Origin: Sphingobium sp. 15-1
GTDB taxonomy: Bacteria; Pseudomonadota; Alphaproteobacteria; Sphingomonadales; Sphingomonadaceae
Direction of reading: 5' to 3'
Assembly (NCBI RefSeq): GCF_013375535.1
Contig: NZ_JABXJG010000001.1
Coordinates: forward strand, 2,584,001 to 2,648,000
DNA length: 64,000 nucleotides
Every line of letters begins with the position of its first letter. The first letter of the stretch is position 1. A model generated the notes under the pieces. The model searched no databases, was not told where the DNA came from, and saw nothing but the letters and a program-made list of their open reading frames with translations. Positions 36,495 to 44,705 of this stretch are shown here, one piece after another. A program made the position numbers and the translations under genes.

Positions 36495-37352
36495 TCAGGG
36501 GGCTGTAATTTCGCCGGTGTCCGGGTCGACGACAGGGGTGGCCTGTTTTTGCTCCGCCCCGGCAGCACGGCGGCGGGCGGACTGCTTGAGACGGTAGCTG
36601 TCGCCGTTCATGGCCAGGATGCTGACGTGGTGCGTGAGCCGATCGAGCAGCGCGCCGGTGAGCCGCTCGGATCCCAGGACCTGCGTCCAGTCCTCGAACG
36701 GCAGGTTGGATGTGACGATCGTCGATCCACGCTCATAGCGCTGCGAGAATGTCTCGAACAGCAGTTCGGCGCCCGTGGGGGAGAGCGGCACATAGCCCAG
36801 TTCATCGACGATGAGCAGCTTCACCGCCGCCAGCTCGCGCTGCATCTTGAGCAGCCGCTTTTCGTCTCTTGCCTCCATCAACTGGTTGACCAGCGCGGCC
36901 GCGGTCGTGAACGCGACGGTGAAGCCTTTCTGGCAGGCCGCCAGTCCCAGGGCGAGCGCCACATGGGTTTTGCCCGTGCCACTGTTACCCAGCGCAATGA
37001 TATTTTCCCGCCGCAGGATATATTCGCAGCGCGCCAGTTCCAGCACGAGCATCTTGTTGAGGCTGGGGATGGCCGTGAAGTCGAACGTGTCGAAGCTCTT
37101 CACCGCCGGGAAGCGGGCGGCACGGATCCGGCGCTCCACCGTGCGGCGCTCGCGGTCGATCAGCTCCAGTTCGATGAGCCGCAGCAGGTAGCGGCTATGA
37201 TCCACCCCATCGCGCGCGCATTCGCGGGCCAGCTTCTCATATTCGCGCAGCACCGTAGGAAGTTTGAGCTGCTTGAGATGATGCGCGAGCAGGATCTGGG
37301 GCGTCCCCGCCATAGTGCCGGTCGGCATCCTGTCCTCAGGAACCCGGTTCAT
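36495..37352 (-). CDS. istB: IS21 transposition helper ATPase IstB
   Basis: A 285-residue AAA+ protein related to DnaC. Walker A is GNSGTGKTHVALALG (about residues 124-132), Walker B is LLIVDELGYVP, and the arginine-finger region follows (STIVTSNLPFEDW). It binds DNA and directs IstA to targets. It overlaps istA by 4 bp. Confidence 0.96.
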   Translation of the reverse strand: MNRVPEDRMPTGTMAGTPQILLAHHLKQLKLPTVLREYEKLARECARDGVDHSRYLLRLIELELIDRERRTVERRIRAARFPAVKSFDTFDFTAIPSLNKMLVLELARCEYILRRENIIALGNSGTGKTHVALALGLAACQKGFTVAFTTAAALVNQLMEARDEKRLLKMQRELAAVKLLIVDELGYVPLSPTGAELLFETFSQRYERGSTIVTSNLPFEDWTQVLGSERLTGALLDRLTHHVSILAMNGDSYRLKQSARRRAAGAEQKQATPVVDPDTGEITAP

Positions 37353-38848
37353 GCCGCCAGCCCCGGCACGAGCGCAGCATAGTCAGCAGCGCGCGTCGTC
37401 TTCACGTCCATTCTGGGCAGGTGGGGGTAAGCCGCCAGATCGAGGCGGGCGGGCCGCCGTTCGATGCGCGCCAGCGCGATCTGCTTGACCGCGTCGAAGC
37501 CGATCGCGCCGATATGGATCGCCTCGTTCACCGCGAAGGTGACGGTATCCATCGGTATCGCCTCCAACAGGCGCAGCACCTGGATAAACTCGCGCTTGCC
37601 CTTGTTGCCCATGCGCGCCTCGAGAAGATGGCGCAGATGCTGGAACGCCTCGGGCAAGGCCCAGTCCTGCAGCGCGGCGGCCTGATCGAGCGCATTAGGC
37701 TTGGTCTCGATCAGCGCCAGATAATGGAGCGGGTTCGCCACGAACATGGCTTCACCATAACAGCGGGCATGTCGGGCGATCTCCTGATTGCCGCACAGGA
37801 TGACGACCGTGTCGACAAAGCCCTTCACCATGACATCCTGGAAGCCGTAACGGGTCGGCACCGAGTAGTCGTTGGTCCGGTAGCGCACCAGCGCCGTTGA
37901 TGACACGCGGGCCGCCCGTGTCTCGCACGGCTCGAACAGCCCTGCTGGCAATGCCCGCATCGCCGCCAGATCGGCCATGAGCCGCGCACCGATCGCCTCG
38001 CTGTGCCGACCGGCCCGCTCCTCCTGTCGGACCCGGCAACGGCGTTCCAGTTCAGCATTGAAGTCGTCGAAGCTTGCCGTATGCGGGATCGGCACCATGA
38101 AGTGCGACCTGGCATGCTTCACCAGTCCTTCCACCTTCCCCTTATCGTTCCCCTTGCCGGGACGACCGAACCGATCGGTGAAGAGGTAGTGACTGACCAG
38201 CCCCGTAAATGCCCGCGTCCGCTCACGCTTGCCATCGCCGCAGATCTTCGCGACCGCGACCTTCGTGTTGTCATACAGAATCGATAATGGCACGCCGCCA
38301 AAGAAGGCGAACGCCGATACATGGCCGTCCAGAAAGGCCTCGGTGGTCTCCGCCGGATAGGCCTTCACGAAGCAGGCATCCGACTGAGGCACGTCCATGC
38401 AGAAGAAGTGGATCTTCCGGCGAACGCCGCCGATCACTCCCACCGCTTCACCAAAATCCACCTGTGCATGTCCCGGTGGATGGGCCAGCGGCACGAACGT
38501 CTCGCGCCCCCGCGCCCGGCAAAGCCGGACATAATCCTTCACGACAGTGTAACCGCCGCCAAAGCCATGTTCATCGCGCAGTCGCTCGAAGATCCGCTTG
38601 GCACTGTGTCGCTGCTTCACGGGCGCAACGCGATCCGCCGCCAGGATCGCGTCAATCACCGGCAGCAACGGTCCCAGCTTCGGCTTCGCCACAGGCTTCG
38701 TCCGCGTGTAGCCCGGCGGCAGCGAAAAACGGCACATCTTCGCTATCGTGTCACGGCTCAGCCCGAAGACCTTCGCCGCTTCTCGCCGGCTGTTACCTTC
38801 CACAAACACAAAGCGCCGAACGGCGACGTAGCTCTCCACGGCAAACAT
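37349..38848 (-). CDS. istA: IS21 transposase IstA
   Basis: A 499-residue transposase. An N-terminal helix-turn-helix (RREAAKVFGLSRDTIAKMC) precedes the rve core with catalytic aspartates in HAQVDFGEAVGV and SILYDNTKVAV and a glutamate in NDKGKVEGLVKHARSHF. The C-terminal Mu-like beta-barrel region (TNDYSVPTRYGFQDV) follows. No frame breaks are seen, so the element is presumably still capable of transposition. Confidence 0.96.
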   Translation of the reverse strand: MFAVESYVAVRRFVFVEGNSRREAAKVFGLSRDTIAKMCRFSLPPGYTRTKPVAKPKLGPLLPVIDAILAADRVAPVKQRHSAKRIFERLRDEHGFGGGYTVVKDYVRLCRARGRETFVPLAHPPGHAQVDFGEAVGVIGGVRRKIHFFCMDVPQSDACFVKAYPAETTEAFLDGHVSAFAFFGGVPLSILYDNTKVAVAKICGDGKRERTRAFTGLVSHYLFTDRFGRPGKGNDKGKVEGLVKHARSHFMVPIPHTASFDDFNAELERRCRVRQEERAGRHSEAIGARLMADLAAMRALPAGLFEPCETRAARVSSTALVRYRTNDYSVPTRYGFQDVMVKGFVDTVVILCGNQEIARHARCYGEAMFVANPLHYLALIETKPNALDQAAALQDWALPEAFQHLRHLLEARMGNKGKREFIQVLRLLEAIPMDTVTFAVNEAIHIGAIGFDAVKQIALARIERRPARLDLAAYPHLPRMDVKTTRAADYAALVPGLAA

Positions 38849-38960
38849 CCCCGGCCGCCCCCCTTAAAAAGGAGCAACCTATCCAATGGCTGGTTTTTAA
38901 ACCGCCACGCTCAGCAAATCGCCGGCGTTCCATTGGCCTGGTTTGTCACCGCCCTCTACA

Positions 38961-39606
38961 CGCCCGCTCGCTTAGGGCTGGTGATAGCCGCGAGATGCCT
39001 GGTCTTGGGCACGGTGAGCGCGCCGCGCAAATCGCCGGTCGGATCGCGCTCGGCGCGGGTGGTCGCGACGGCGTAGCGGAAGACACGGCCGAGGACGCTA
39101 CGCATCCGGCGGGCGCTCTCGTAGCGGCCCGTAGCTTCCACCGATCGGAGAACGACCAGAACTTCCTGCGTGGTGATCTTGGCGATCGGACGGTTGCCGA
39201 TCTTCGGATAGGCCATATCGAGCAGCCAGCGGATCTTGCTGAGCGTGATCTCGGCCATGTTCTCGCGCTCGTTCTTGGCGATCCACTCCTTGGCGACCGT
39301 CTTGAAGGTGTCGTTCTCCTCGACGCGCGCCTTGGCCCGCGCGACTTTCTCCTCGTGGGAGGGGTCGAGGCCGGCCGCGACAAGGCGGCGAGCCTCGTCG
39401 CGTTTGCCGCGTGCGTCAGCGAGGCCGACCTCGGGCCAGGCGCCGAAGGCGAGTGTGCGGTGCTTGCCGTGGTGGACATAGTTCAAGCGCCACAGCTTCG
39501 AGCCGTTCGGTCGCACGAGGAGATATAGCCCGGCGCCGTCGGAGAGCTTATAGTCCTTCTCGGCTGGCTTCGCGCTGGCCACGGTCGTGGCAAAGAGGGT
39601 GGCCAT
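38961..39606 (-). pseudogene. P4-type tyrosine integrase, 3'-truncated by IS21
   Basis: About 215 residues remain. The N-terminus (LSDGAGLYLLVRPNGSKLWRLNYVHHGKHRTLAFGAWPEVGLADAR) is the DUF4102 arm-binding domain of P4-like integrases. The core-binding domain follows (WIAKNERENMAEITLSKIRWLL). The catalytic domain with R-H-R-Y residues is lost; the frame enters the IS at 38960 and stops within it. Start ATG 39604-39606 has GGAGG upstream. It sits next to the 3' end of tRNA-Leu, the expected place for its attachment site. Confidence 0.9.
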
Positions 39607-39609
39607 CTG

Positions 39610-39645
39610 AGGTATCGCCTCCAAAAAGGGAGGAGAACGATACCT
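39610..39645. other. CGATACCT boxes, candidate integrase arm sites (right end)
   Basis: One inverted (39610-39617) and one direct (39638-39645) copy of CGATACCT flank the integrase start region. The same octamer is paired at 5031-5050, near the opposite end. The upstream copy may also allow integrase autoregulation. Confidence 0.4.
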
Positions 39646-39770
39646 TCCGAGATACCCGAATTGTTCTCGATTGGTGCCGTATCCGCCCGGATTTCGCCGG
39701 ACGCTTATAGCACAAGAATCGATGGATTTCAGCCATTTCCGGGACGTCCACGGACGCCCCCGGAAGAACA

Positions 39771-39795
39771 AATGGTGCCCAGAAGAGGACTCGAA
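39771..39795. repeat. Right attachment repeat, within the 3' end of tRNA-Leu
   Basis: Covers the encoded CCA, acceptor strand and part of the T arm of tRNA-Leu(CAG). It is matched at 4957-4980 with a single deleted base. Confidence 0.85.
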
Positions 39796-39859
39796 CCTCC
39801 ACGACCTTGCGATCGCCAGCACCTGAAGCTGGTGCGTCTACCAATTCCGCCATCTGGGC
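39773..39859 (-). tRNA. tRNA-Leu (anticodon CAG)
   Basis: The 5' acceptor arm GCCCAGA (minus strand, from 39859) pairs with TCTGGGC, followed by A and an encoded CCA (39773-39776). The anticodon loop TTCAGGT gives CAG. The variable arm is long, as in leucine tRNAs, and GGTTCGAGTCC is the T arm. Length is 87 nt. It is intact despite being the island's target, because integration restores its 3' end. Confidence 0.95.
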
Positions 39860-40000
39860 ACGGGGTAGGAGCGCGCAACTAGCCGCTGGCCGGAGGGCTG
39901 TCAATCACGGCAGCCGCATTATTTTTATTTTTCTGGTTTCCCGGCCAAGAGCTTTTTACGGCCCTTTTTTCAGGCCCCTGCCGCTGAACTGGAGAATCGC

Positions 40001-40756
40001 ATGGAACGCCCCGATGTCGCGCCGCCCGCCCTATATGCTCGCCCGGACGGGGTGCGGCTTGCCTATCGCCATCGGCCTGGCACGGGGCCTACGATCGTCT
40101 TCCTGCCCGGCTATATGTCCGACATGGAAGGCGGCAAGGCGGTCGCGCTGGATGGCTGGGCGCAGGGTCAGGGCCGGGCGATGCTGCGGCTCGACTATGC
40201 CGGCAATGGCGCGAGCGAGGGGCGGTTCGAGGATGGCACGCTGGCGAGCTGGCGCGACGATGCGTTGCTGCTGATCGATTCGTTGACGCAGGGGCCGGTG
40301 GTGCTGGTCGGCTCCTCCATGGGCGGTTGGCTGGCGCTGCTGATCGCGCTGGCCCGGCCGGAACGGGTGGCGGGGCTGGTCGGCATCGCGGCGGCGCCGG
40401 ACTTCACCGAATGGGGCTTCACCGATTCGGACAAGGCGCTGCTGGCGACGGAGGGGCGGATCGTCGAGCCGATCCCCTATGGCGACGATCCCTATGTCAC
40501 CACTTTGGCGTTCTGGAAATCCGGCCAGTCGCTCCGGCTGCTGGAGGGGGAGATTGCGATCGATTGCCCGGTGCGGCTGTTGCATGGGCAGGACGATCCT
40601 GACGTTCCCTGGCAGACGGCGCTGCGGATCGCGGAGCGGCTGCGTTCATCCGATGTGCAGACGCTGCTGATTAAGGATGGCGACCATCGTCTTTCCCGCG
40701 ATCCGGACATCGCCCTGCTGATCCGGACCGTCGCCAGCCTGTTGGACAGCCTCTGA
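40001..40756 (+). CDS. Alpha/beta hydrolase
   Basis: A 251-residue alpha/beta hydrolase. The nucleophile elbow is GSSMGG (about residues 104-109, VVLVGSSMGGWLALL), the acid is likely in LLHGQDDPDVPW, and the histidine is in KDGDHRLSRDPD. The oxyanion loop is FLPGYMSDMEG. The pattern resembles ABHD10-like (thio)esterases. The substrate is unknown. Its stop overlaps the next start by one base (TGATG). It is the first gene after tRNA-Leu on the core side. Confidence 0.88.
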   Translation: MERPDVAPPALYARPDGVRLAYRHRPGTGPTIVFLPGYMSDMEGGKAVALDGWAQGQGRAMLRLDYAGNGASEGRFEDGTLASWRDDALLLIDSLTQGPVVLVGSSMGGWLALLIALARPERVAGLVGIAAAPDFTEWGFTDSDKALLATEGRIVEPIPYGDDPYVTTLAFWKSGQSLRLLEGEIAIDCPVRLLHGQDDPDVPWQTALRIAERLRSSDVQTLLIKDGDHRLSRDPDIALLIRTVASLLDSL

Positions 40757-41625
40757 TGCCCTTCCTCCTCCCGCTGCTGCTGCTCGCCCCGCAGGCCTAT
40801 GATCCGGAGATCGAGGCGGTGATGAACCGCAAGAGGAAGGAAAAGGCGGAAGCGGCGGCGTCCGCCTCTGCCGCTGCCGCGCCCGCCGCTCAGGCGAGCG
40901 ACGGCCGCATTCCGGTGCCGGACAAATATGCCGCGAAATTCCAGGCCTGTCTGGACCAGGCGGCGCAGGCGCCGGACAAGGGCGTCGCCTTCGCGCAGCA
41001 ATGGCGGATCGACGGCGGCAGCTTCTATGCGCGCAACTGCATGGGCTTTGCCTATGCCCGCGCCGAACGCTGGGCGCCCGCCATCGTCGCCTTCGAACAG
41101 GGAGCCGATGAAGCCGAACGCAACGGCGAAATGGTGCAGAGCGGGCGGCTGTGGGCGCAGGCGGGCAATGCCGCGCTGGCCGGTGGCGATGCCGCCAAGG
41201 CGCGGGACGATTTCGACGCGGCGCTGGCGCGTGGGTTGCCGGACGGTCTGGAGAAGGGCGAGGTCCATCTGGACCGCGCCCGTGCGCTGGTGGCGCTGAA
41301 CGATGTGAAGGGCGCCCGCGCTTCGCTCGATGCCGCGCTGGATCAGGTGCCGCGGGACCCGCTGGCCTGGCTGCTTTCGGCCACTCTGGCCCGTCGTTCC
41401 GGGGAAATGAAGCTGGCGCAGGCGCATATTGCGCGGGCGGTGCAGCTTTCGCCCGATGACGCCTCGGTCGCGCTGGAGGAGGGCAATATCGCTATCCTCA
41501 CCGATCATGAGGATGTCGCCCGCTCTGCCTGGCAGCGCGCGGTGAAGCTGGCAGCGCCATCGCCCGCCGGGAAGGCGGCCGCCGACAATCTTTCCCGCCT
41601 GCCGGCGCCCAAACCCGCCAACTGA
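40756..41625 (+). CDS. Tetratricopeptide-repeat protein, probably exported
   Basis: A 289-residue protein. A short hydrophobic N-terminus (MPFLLPLLLLAPQAY) may be a signal sequence. An Ala/Glu/Lys-rich helix follows, then several TPR-like helical pairs (AYARAERWAPAIVAFEQGADEA; AGNAALAGGDAAKARDDFDAAL; ARALVALNDVKGARASLDAAL; AHIARAVQLSPDDASVALEEGN). TPR proteins are protein-binding scaffolds; the partner is unknown. Coupled to the hydrolase upstream. Confidence 0.8.
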   Translation: MPFLLPLLLLAPQAYDPEIEAVMNRKRKEKAEAAASASAAAAPAAQASDGRIPVPDKYAAKFQACLDQAAQAPDKGVAFAQQWRIDGGSFYARNCMGFAYARAERWAPAIVAFEQGADEAERNGEMVQSGRLWAQAGNAALAGGDAAKARDDFDAALARGLPDGLEKGEVHLDRARALVALNDVKGARASLDAALDQVPRDPLAWLLSATLARRSGEMKLAQAHIARAVQLSPDDASVALEEGNIAILTDHEDVARSAWQRAVKLAAPSPAGKAAADNLSRLPAPKPAN

Positions 41626-41702
41626 TCGCCCGATACGGAACCTTGGCCCCTTCCTTTCCGTTAGCCCGGCAAGCGGGACGCGAAGAACAAGAGGAACCGA
41701 GG

Positions 41703-41921
41703 ATGAAGCATCATCATGGAAAGTTCGCGGCGCTCGGCCTGCTGGCGGCGGGCGTGCTGGGGCTGACCGCTTGCTCTCACGGCGCGACGCGCGGCGGCCT
41801 GATCGGCGGCGCGGGCGGCGCTGTCGTGGGCGCGGCGACCGGCCTTGGCACGGTGGAAGGCGCGGTGATCGGCGGCACGGCCGGGGCGATCATCGGGGAT
41901 AATAAGAGCAAGCGGCGCTAG
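41703..41921 (+). CDS. Glycine-zipper lipoprotein
   Basis: A 72-residue protein. The signal peptide ends in a lipobox (LGLTACS), and the mature part is a glycine zipper (RGGLIGGAGGAVVGAATGLGTVEGAVIGGTAGAIIGD) as in YMGG/OsmB-like envelope proteins. GAGGATG context places a ribosome-binding site directly before the start. It is probably an outer-membrane-anchored stress protein. Confidence 0.8.
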   Translation: MKHHHGKFAALGLLAAGVLGLTACSHGATRGGLIGGAGGAVVGAATGLGTVEGAVIGGTAGAIIGDNKSKRR

Positions 41922-41965
41922 AGCATTTTCAAGTTGACCGTTTAGGTCAACGGCTCGGAAAATGC
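41922..41965. repeat. Dispersed hairpin repeat (copy 1)
   Basis: Outer arms GCATTTTC (41923-41930) and GAAAATGC (41958-41965) enclose a variable inner hairpin (GTTGACC/GGTCAAC). The same outer frame with a different inner stem recurs at 60319-60368. It overlaps the likely terminator position of the lipoprotein gene. Confidence 0.6.
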
Positions 41966-42009
41966 GGCATCGAAAGACGAGAGCGTGTCCGCTAAAGGCG
42001 GAAACACTT

Positions 42010-42156
42010 TAGGGTGTTTGGGGATTCAGCCCATGGCGGGCTGCAAATGGCGGCCTTCTGCGCTTCCGGTGCTCACGCACTTTGAGTACGCTGCGCGCCG
42101 GTTCTCGAAATCCACCATTTTTCGCTCCACCCTGAACTGAATCCCCACACACCCTA
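42010..42156. mobile_element. MITE-like element, 147 bp
   Basis: Terminal inverted repeats of 20 bp with one mismatch: 42010-42029 (TAGGGTGTTTGGGGATTCAG) and 42137-42156. There is no coding capacity. Flanking sequence consists of other repeats, so a target duplication cannot be made out. This looks like a non-autonomous element moved by a transposase encoded elsewhere. Confidence 0.65.
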
Positions 42157-42257
42157 GAGCGCGCTGCGTTAAATCTGGCGCAGGCTGCGCGCTCTAAGTT
42201 TTTTGTTGTCGCATCGTTTTAAGCAGAAAACCGGTTCCCACTTTTCTGCACGATGTT
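42157..42257. repeat. Intergenic repeat cluster
   Basis: Contains GAGCGCGCTGCG paired with a CGCAGGCTGCGCGCTC-type inverted partner, and then the AGAAAACCGGTTCCCACTTTTCT palindrome type often seen in alphaproteobacterial intergenic regions. No gene is seen. Confidence 0.45.
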
Positions 42258-42962
42258 CTAATTGAGATAGAAATCGACGGTCGTGACGACGCGCACCTTC
42301 TTATAGGGCGTGTCGCTCGCCCCGTCGGCTTCGCCGTCGCGGGCCTCGATCGAGAAATAGCCCTGGGTCGCGCTCTTGATGCCGCCGACGCTGGCGCCGC
42401 TGTCGCGGGCGAATTGCTCGGCGGCGGCGCGAGCGTCCCTGGTGGCGGCGGCGACCATGGGCGGCTTCACGTCGTTGAGCCTGGTGAAGCTGTACCGCAT
42501 GCCCGACCCTTCCTGCAGCGTAACGCCGCGCCGGACGAGATCGAATTGCTGCGCCACGGCGCGCTGGGCGCGCGCGATGTGGGTCGTGCGCAGCAACATG
42601 CGCTGGGTGATGGTGATCGTGTTGACGCCATTGTTGATATATTGGTTCACCCCCGCTCCGGTGGCAGTCAGGGCGTCGGGCTTGAAGCCGAGGCTGGCGA
42701 AATAGGCGCGCAATTCTCGGGTATTATTGTCGATTTCGGCGCGAACGGCGGGCAGGTCGAAGCCGGTGGCGGAATAGCTGATCGACCAGGTGGCGAGGTC
42801 GGCGGTCACGTCCTTTTCAGCCAACCCGCGCACCGTGACGGAGCGATCCGCCGCCTTGGCGCGTTTCAGCCCGTCGCCCAGGAGATAGCCGCCGCCGACC
42901 ATCCCCAAGGCCAGCACCGCCGCGCAGCCCAGCAGAAGTTTATCATGATATGTTAAGGCCAT
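42258..42962 (-). CDS. SIMPL-domain (DUF541) protein
   Basis: A 234-residue protein. One N-terminal membrane helix (residues about 8-28, LLLGCAAVLALGMVGGGYLLG) anchors a periplasmic SIMPL domain: VTVRGLAEKDVTADLATWSISY at the start and RDARAAAEQFARDSGASVGGIKSATQGYFSIE near the end. The family includes oxidative-stress-defence proteins of unclear mechanism. It lies alone and is divergent from gloA. Confidence 0.87.
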   Translation of the reverse strand: MALTYHDKLLLGCAAVLALGMVGGGYLLGDGLKRAKAADRSVTVRGLAEKDVTADLATWSISYSATGFDLPAVRAEIDNNTRELRAYFASLGFKPDALTATGAGVNQYINNGVNTITITQRMLLRTTHIARAQRAVAQQFDLVRRGVTLQEGSGMRYSFTRLNDVKPPMVAAATRDARAAAEQFARDSGASVGGIKSATQGYFSIEARDGEADGASDTPYKKVRVVTTVDFYLN

Positions 42963-43065
42963 GCCCGCCTCCCTCTTCCGTCCAAGCTCGACGCGTCTTA
43001 TCTTGGGGCTGTACTAAGACTTCAGAGATGAACCGTTGCTTTATAGCGACGAATGGAGTGTTTCC

Positions 43066-43500
43066 TTGCCCAAATATCTGCACACGATGATCCGCGTGAC
43101 CGACATCGACCGGACGGTCGGCTTTTTCCGGATGCTGGGTCTGGAGGAACAGAAGCGTTTCGAGAATGCGCAGGGGCGGTTCACGCTGGTCTTTCTCGCC
43201 GCGCCGGGCGATGAGGAGGCGCAGGTCGAACTGACCTATAACTGGCCCGCCGAGGACGGCACGCCGTCGGAAGCCTATGGGGGCGGGCGCAATTTCGGGC
43301 ATCTGGCCTATCGGGTGGAGAATATCTACGAGACCTGCCAGCGGCTGATGGACGCGGGCGTCACCATCAACCGCCCGCCGCGCGATGGACACATGGCCTT
43401 CGTGCGCACCCCGGACAATATTTCGATCGAACTGTTGCAGGATGGGCATCTGGAACCGGCCGAACCCTGGGCGTCCATGCCCAACACGGGAGTCTGGTAA
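43066..43500 (+). CDS. gloA: Lactoylglutathione lyase (glyoxalase I)
   Basis: A 144-residue glyoxalase I. A TTG start at 43066 is chosen because GGAG lies about eight bases upstream and homology begins at once (PKYLHTMIRVTDIDRTVGFF). Metal ligands by family are H6, the glutamate in AQVELTYNW, the histidine in NFGHLAY and the glutamate in ISIELLQ. It converts the methylglyoxal-glutathione hemithioacetal to S-lactoylglutathione. gloB follows after 3 bp, so both steps are made from one mRNA. Confidence 0.92.
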   Translation: MPKYLHTMIRVTDIDRTVGFFRMLGLEEQKRFENAQGRFTLVFLAAPGDEEAQVELTYNWPAEDGTPSEAYGGGRNFGHLAYRVENIYETCQRLMDAGVTINRPPRDGHMAFVRTPDNISIELLQDGHLEPAEPWASMPNTGVW

Positions 43501-43503
43501 GCC

Positions 43504-44226
43504 ATGCTGGAAGTCGTCCGCATACCCGTGCTCAACGACAATTATGTCTGGCTGCTGCACGACGATGCCAGCGGGGAGACGGTGGCGGTCGACCCCGCCG
43601 TCGCGGAACCGGTGCTGGAGGCGGCGCGGCAGAGGGGCTGGACGATAAGCCAGATCTGGAACACCCACTGGCATGGCGATCATGTCGGCGGCAATGCGGC
43701 GATCCAGGCGGCGACAGGCTGCATCGTCACCGGGCCGGCGGCCGAGGCGGAGAAGATCGGCACGCTGAATCGCACGGTGCGGGAGGGGGACAGCGTCCGC
43801 ATCGGCGCGCGCCAGGCCGCCGTGCTGGAGGTGCCTGCCCATACCGCCGGCCATATCGCCTATCATCTGGCGGAGGACCGGCTGATCTTCGTGGGGGACA
43901 CGCTGTTCGCCATGGGCTGCGGACGGCTGTTCGAGGGGACGGCGGCGCAGATGTTCGCCAATATGCAGCGTTTCGCCGCCTTGCCGGACGATACGGTCGT
44001 CTATTGCGCGCATGAATATACGCAGTCGAACGGCCGTTTCGCGCTGACGGTAGAGCCGGACAATGCCGCCTTGCAGGCCCGCATGGCGGAGGTGGATGCG
44101 GCGCGGGCGCGGGGGGAGGCCACGGTGCCGACCAGCATCGGGCTGGAGCGGGCGACCAATATCTTCCTGCGCGCCAGCGATGTCGCGCAATTGGCGGAAC
44201 GGCGCGCGGCCAAGGACGCCGCGTGA
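43504..44226 (+). CDS. gloB: Hydroxyacylglutathione hydrolase (glyoxalase II)
   Basis: A 240-residue metallo-beta-lactamase-fold enzyme. The metal-binding motif THWHGDH is at about residues 58-64; further ligands are the histidine in VPAHTAGHIAYH, the aspartate in IFVGDTLF and the histidine in YCAHEYT. The C-terminal substrate-binding domain (TVPTSIGLERATNIFLRA) is present. It hydrolyses S-lactoylglutathione to lactate and glutathione. Directly follows gloA. Confidence 0.95.
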   Translation: MLEVVRIPVLNDNYVWLLHDDASGETVAVDPAVAEPVLEAARQRGWTISQIWNTHWHGDHVGGNAAIQAATGCIVTGPAAEAEKIGTLNRTVREGDSVRIGARQAAVLEVPAHTAGHIAYHLAEDRLIFVGDTLFAMGCGRLFEGTAAQMFANMQRFAALPDDTVVYCAHEYTQSNGRFALTVEPDNAALQARMAEVDAARARGEATVPTSIGLERATNIFLRASDVAQLAERRAAKDAA

Positions 44227-44281
44227 CGGTTTGCGCGCTGTCCCATCGTCTTGAAGGCGGGGACGAACGAGGAGAGGTGTC

Positions 44282-44698
44282 ATGCGCCGATGGATGTTGC
44301 GCCCTGGACTGGTTCTGGCGCCGCTGCTGCTGGCCGGATGTTCCGGCAGCTATGAGCCGCCCAAGCTGACCGAAAAGCAGACCGGCGAACTGGAGCGCGC
44401 CCTCGCGGGCAAGGTGCCGGGCGAAAAGACGAGCTGCGTCAATCGCGTATCGCAGGCCAATCTGACGGCGATCAGCAACAGCGTGCTGCTTTACCGGGTG
44501 AGCGGGCGGCTGGTCTATCGCAACGACCTGATCGGCAGTTGTTCCGGCCTGTCGCGTGGCGACACGCTGATCATCAAGACCTGGGGATCGCAATATTGCC
44601 GCGGCGACATGGCGACCAGCGCTGACCTGACGACCGGCATGGTGACGGGAAATTGCGCGCTGGGGGACTTCACGCCCTATCGTTCGCCGGGCAAATAA
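44282..44698 (+). CDS. Hypothetical lipoprotein
   Basis: A 138-residue protein with a lipoprotein signal (LAPLLLAGCS, cysteine near residue 19) preceded by GAGAGG. The mature domain has four further cysteines (TSCVNR, GSCSGL, QYCRGD, GNCALGD), probably two disulfides, and an LIIKTWGSQYCRGD segment seen in small sphingomonad lipoproteins. No function is known. It follows gloB on the same strand. Confidence 0.65.
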   Translation: MRRWMLRPGLVLAPLLLAGCSGSYEPPKLTEKQTGELERALAGKVPGEKTSCVNRVSQANLTAISNSVLLYRVSGRLVYRNDLIGSCSGLSRGDTLIIKTWGSQYCRGDMATSADLTTGMVTGNCALGDFTPYRSPGK

Positions 44699-44705
44699 GG
44701 CTCAC

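Larger units (their letters stand above)
36371..38960 (-). mobile_element. IS21-family insertion sequence, 2,590 bp
   Basis: Ends are imperfect inverted repeats starting TGT: 36371 onward, and the complement ending at 38960. They share GGCGGT and CCAGGCCA at the same spacing over 27 bp. A second shared motif, GAGCGTGGCGG-like followed by CAGGCCATT or CAGCCATT, occurs inside each end, matching the multiple terminal repeats of IS21. It carries istA and istB. The flanking bases (GCGCATT on the left, CGCCCGC on the right) show no target duplication. Confidence 0.88.
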
